From an uncultured Oribacterium sp. (GTDB lineage Bacteria > Bacillota > Clostridia > Lachnospirales > Lachnospiraceae), in the NCBI GenBank assembly GCA_938030845.1, contig CALHIC010000423.1, forward strand, positions 1-7,974: a DNA stretch of 7,974 bases, written 5' to 3'. The position numbers and the translations under genes are program-made. The stretch's first letter is position 1. Each line of letters starts with the position of its first letter. Positions 6,182 through 7,974 of this stretch are shown here, in pieces. The notes beneath the pieces are model-generated. The model did no database searches and was not told where the DNA came from. It saw only the letters and a list, made by a program, of their open reading frames with translations.

Positions 6182-7639
6182 ATGGGTGCAAATTGGGTTG
6201 TTTGTCTTGTGGTGGTGATTTACCTTCTGGCCATGCTGTTTATCGGCTGGTACTCCTCCACAAAAATCACAAGTAACACGGACTTTATGGTCGCAGGGCG
6301 TAGGTTGGGTCCGATGCTGATGGCAGGAACTCTTGCCGCAACGGAAATCGGAGGGGGTAGCTCTCTGGGCGTTGTGCAAAACGGAATGTCCGGTTATGGC
6401 TTAAGTGCCGCCTGGTACATCATCACCATGGGAATTGCCTTTGTCATTCTCTCTTTCATGGCTCCCAAGTTCCGTGCCGCCACGGTAAAAACCGTACCGG
6501 AGTACTTCCGGAGACGTTACGGAAAATCCTCCGGATTGGTGACAGCAATTATTATGCTGCTTCCTTTAATCGGTCTTACCGCAGGACAGTTTATCGCTTC
6601 CTCCGTTATTCTTTCCACCATGCTGGGACTAAGCTATAAGCTTTCCGTAATCATTGTTGCGGTGGTGGTAACGGTTTATTCCATTATGGGCGGTCTTTGG
6701 AGCGTAACCCTGACCGACTTCGTACAGGTTTTCCTGATTATCATCGGTATGATGGCGGCAGTGCCCTTCGCCCTCTCCCATGCAGGCGGTGTGGAGGCAG
6801 TGATTCAAAATGTTCCTAAGGAAAGCTTGAATCTTTTTGCGGGCTATGACTTCTTCGGTATTCTGTCTCTCGTCATTATGTACGTAGGAACCTTCTCCGT
6901 AGGACAGGAAGCGGTTTCCCGTTTCTATGCCGCAAGAGATGAAAAGGCGGCAAAGCAGGGTGCTTGGCTTGCCGCACTGTTAAACTTTATTTATGCTTTT
7001 ATCCCTACTGTTTTGGGATTGATTGTACTGGCACTAATCAACATGGGAAAATTCTCCGCCGACGAATTTGCTTCCGTTGGCGCACGATATGCCCTACCGA
7101 TTCTGGCGATTCGCACCATGCCGGCCATCATTTGCGGCCTGCTCTTCTCCGGTGTAATCTCCGCCACCATGTCCAGCTCCGATTCAGACCTTTTGGGAGC
7201 AGGCTCCATCTTTGCCAATGACATTTTCAAAATCTTCCTGAAGCCAAATGCCAGCAGCAAGGAAGTTATGAATGTGACCAAGATCACCATGGTTTTGGTG
7301 GGTGTGGCTTCCATGTTTATTGCTCTTTTCAACACCCAGAGCATCGTTTCCATCCTGATGTTCTGCTTTACGCTCCGAGCTGCCGGTTCCTTCTTCCCCT
7401 ATGTACTGGGACACTTCTGGAAGAAGGCCTCCACAGCAGGAACCATTGCTTCTTTGGTGCTGGGAACCATTACCGTAGTCTATCTGGAGCATGTGTCCAA
7501 GGGAATGCTCTTCGGCATCCACTTTAGCCAGGCCATTATTCCCGGACTGATTGCCGCATTCTTCGGCTTTATGGTTTTCTCCATCCTCATGCCTCCCGCA
7601 AAGGAAGGAACGGAGCTGGCGGAGGAGGCAGACGACTAA
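6182..7639 (+). CDS. Sodium:solute symporter (SSS family)
   Basis: A complete 485-aa inner-membrane transporter, a normal length for the SSS family (TC 2.A.21), which couples Na+ entry to uptake of sugars, amino acids, carboxylates or similar solutes. The order of motifs fits the family: helix 1 (~5-23), then FMVAGRRLGP (35-44), a broken helix with ATEIGGGS (53-60), TVPEYFRRRYG (103-114), GGLWSVTLTDFVQ (170-182) matching the SSS signature, the GQEAVSRFYAARDEKAA region (241-257) after a helix, and SATMSSSDSDLL (327-338). By comparison with PutP, S331-S332 fall where S340-T341 bind Na+. E55 sits where PutP has D55, so the acid is conserved but longer. Thirteen helices are plausible. The short C-terminal tail is acidic (EEADD). 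Its substrate cannot be told from sequence. It is transcribed divergently from the membrane-protein cluster, with its own promoter. No clear terminator follows the stop at 7637-7639. Confidence 0.95.
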   Translation: MGANWVVCLVVVIYLLAMLFIGWYSSTKITSNTDFMVAGRRLGPMLMAGTLAATEIGGGSSLGVVQNGMSGYGLSAAWYIITMGIAFVILSFMAPKFRAATVKTVPEYFRRRYGKSSGLVTAIIMLLPLIGLTAGQFIASSVILSTMLGLSYKLSVIIVAVVVTVYSIMGGLWSVTLTDFVQVFLIIIGMMAAVPFALSHAGGVEAVIQNVPKESLNLFAGYDFFGILSLVIMYVGTFSVGQEAVSRFYAARDEKAAKQGAWLAALLNFIYAFIPTVLGLIVLALINMGKFSADEFASVGARYALPILAIRTMPAIICGLLFSGVISATMSSSDSDLLGAGSIFANDIFKIFLKPNASSKEVMNVTKITMVLVGVASMFIALFNTQSIVSILMFCFTLRAAGSFFPYVLGHFWKKASTAGTIASLVLGTITVVYLEHVSKGMLFGIHFSQAIIPGLIAAFFGFMVFSILMPPAKEGTELAEEADD

Positions 7640-7686
7640 TCCGGGCACAGGCTTTCGATCAAAATAAAAGATAGGGGAAGAACGAG

Positions 7687-7772
7687 TTTGAGCTTAACTT
7701 TCGGCAGTATAGCTGTAGAAGGTGCAATCTGAGCACGGCGAAATTACCGAAAGCCGGTGAAGTGAAGGACTT
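7687..7772 (+). ncRNA. Candidate structured RNA element, tandem unit A
   Basis: The unit opens with TTTGA (7687) and carries GCAGTATAG (7704-7712), GCAATCTGAGC (7724-7734), TTACCGAAAGC (7744-7754) and AAGGAC (7765-7770). The same series recurs in unit B with a shift of 96-98 bp. Predicted plus-strand helices: ACUUUC (7697-7702) with GAAGGU (7718-7723); GUGC (7722-7725) with GCAC (7733-7736) around loop AAUCUGA, the two sharing bases 7722-7723 and so partly alternative; and UUACCG (7744-7749) with CGGUGA (7755-7760) around AAAGC. I do not recognise the class. The type is an inference from repeat conservation and pairing; a non-transcribed DNA repeat is the alternative. Confidence 0.5.
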
Positions 7773-7784
7773 TAAAAATCAATA

Positions 7785-7892
7785 TTTGAAGCGACAGATG
7801 CAGTATAGGCATGAAAGAGGGCAATCTGAGCCCGTCAGTACTTACTGAAAGCAAGCTAAAGCGAAGCTTGAAGTTAGTGCTGTAAGGACAGA
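7785..7892 (+). ncRNA. Candidate structured RNA element, tandem unit B
   Basis: Motifs in the same order as unit A: TTTGA (7785), GCAGTATAG (7800-7808), GCAATCTGAGC (7821-7831), TTACTGAAAGC (7842-7852) and AAGGAC (7884-7889). Predicted helices: AUGC with GCAU around AGUAUAG (7798-7812); GGGC (7819-7822) with GCCC (7830-7833) around AAUCUGA; an 11-position stem 7836-7846 with 7872-7882 (ten pairs, one U·U); and inside it CAAGCU (7852-7857) with AGCUUG (7865-7870). Unit B is longer than A because of this extra inner hairpin, a common kind of variation in structured RNAs. The class is unknown to me. Confidence 0.5.
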
Positions 7893-7915
7893 CTTTTCAT
7901 TAGAAAAGTCGTCCT
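7885..7915 (+). other. Strong stem-loop after the tandem units
   Basis: AGGAC plus GACTTTTC pair with GAAAAGTC plus GTCCT, giving 13 base pairs with one bulged A (7890) and a 4-base ATTA loop. The conserved AAGGAC end of unit B is used as the 5' strand of this stem, so the stem could compete with or terminate the folding of unit B. No T-run follows, so it is not a standard intrinsic terminator. Confidence 0.6.
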
Positions 7916-7924
7916 GATACAGAC

Positions 7925-7958
7925 CAACTTCCGAAGGAAGTTGCTTTGCAAAGCAAAG
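7925..7958 (+). other. Two adjacent hairpins near the right edge
   Basis: CAACTTCC and GGAAGTTG form an 8-bp stem with loop GAA (7925-7943). It is followed without a gap by CTTTGC and GCAAAG, a 6-bp stem with loop AAA (7944-7958). Abutting helices of this type could stack coaxially. They continue the structured region begun by the tandem units; the sequence beyond the window is needed to know where it ends. Confidence 0.55.
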
Positions 7959-7974
7959 TGAGCAGTGGTTAACA

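Larger units (their letters stand above)
7640..7974 (+). other. 335-bp region without a convincing gene, rich in RNA-like structure
   Basis: No open frame with a credible ribosome binding site is present on either strand. The first ~45 bp after the symporter stop is featureless and holds no recognisable intrinsic terminator, so transcription from the symporter could run into what follows. From 7687 to the window edge the sequence is occupied by two tandem structured repeat units and several strong hairpins, described separately. Wobble pairs in the stems (U·G when read as plus-strand RNA, A·C when read as minus) favour a plus-strand transcript. The element may continue past the window. Confidence 0.7.

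Noticed and set aside
7184..7648. A 154-codon minus-strand open frame opposite the symporter's 3' end.
   Set aside because: It is antisense to a clear SSS coding region; the composition (Gly, His, Gln-rich) is that of a shadow frame and there is no ribosome binding site.
7811..7885. A 24-codon open frame starting MKEGNLSPS inside unit B.
   Set aside because: It has no ribosome binding site, and the equivalent frame in unit A is stopped, so the conserved motifs are not explained by coding.
7719..7889. GCAATCTGAGC resembles the group I intron Q element (AATCCTGAGC type), with a GGAC motif after it.
   Set aside because: One base of the Q motif is missing, it occurs twice in tandem, and I cannot find P3, P7 and P8 pairings or a matching S element. 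The match is probably by chance, though an intron search with more right-hand sequence would settle it.

Overview
The window looks like chromosomal DNA from a low-to-moderate GC Firmicute, most plausibly a clostridial (Lachnospiraceae-like) species. The basis is the AGGAG-type ribosome binding sites close to start codons, sigma-A-like promoters, AT-rich intergenic DNA and codon use. This placement is an inference; no rRNA or marker gene is present.

The left three quarters (1-5939) holds three large membrane-protein genes, all on the minus strand and read in the order 5939->3453 (828 aa), 3327->1501 (608 aa) and 1284->beyond the left edge (428 residues visible). All three are multi-pass proteins. 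The 608- and 828-residue ones show features of GT-C-fold glycosyltransferases, enzymes that use polyprenyl-phosphate-linked sugars on the outer face of the membrane. The partial one is similar in style but less certain. Each carries at least one long hydrophilic low-complexity insert between membrane segments. In the 608-aa gene this insert is built from DNA tandem repeats (an 18-bp unit x3 and a 6-bp unit x about 18). A good sigma-A-like promoter (6032->6004) precedes the 828-aa gene; gaps of 125 and 216 bp separate the three genes. Their natural substrates cannot be read from the sequence, but a role in decorating a surface polymer or protein is the simplest inference.

A divergent AT-rich region (5940-6181) separates this cluster from a complete plus-strand gene, 6182-7639, for a 485-aa sodium:solute symporter (SSS family). 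The true start is set by an AAAGGAG site just upstream of 6182.

The right end (7640-7974) has no convincing gene. It contains two tandem copies (period about 97 bp) of a structured element. Both copies keep the same short motifs at nearly equal spacing, while a hairpin stem around a constant AAUCUGA loop changes by compensatory substitutions. Further strong hairpins follow up to the window edge. This looks like an uncharacterised structured RNA or tandem cis-regulatory element and is the most interesting part of the window. I could not assign it to a known RNA class.
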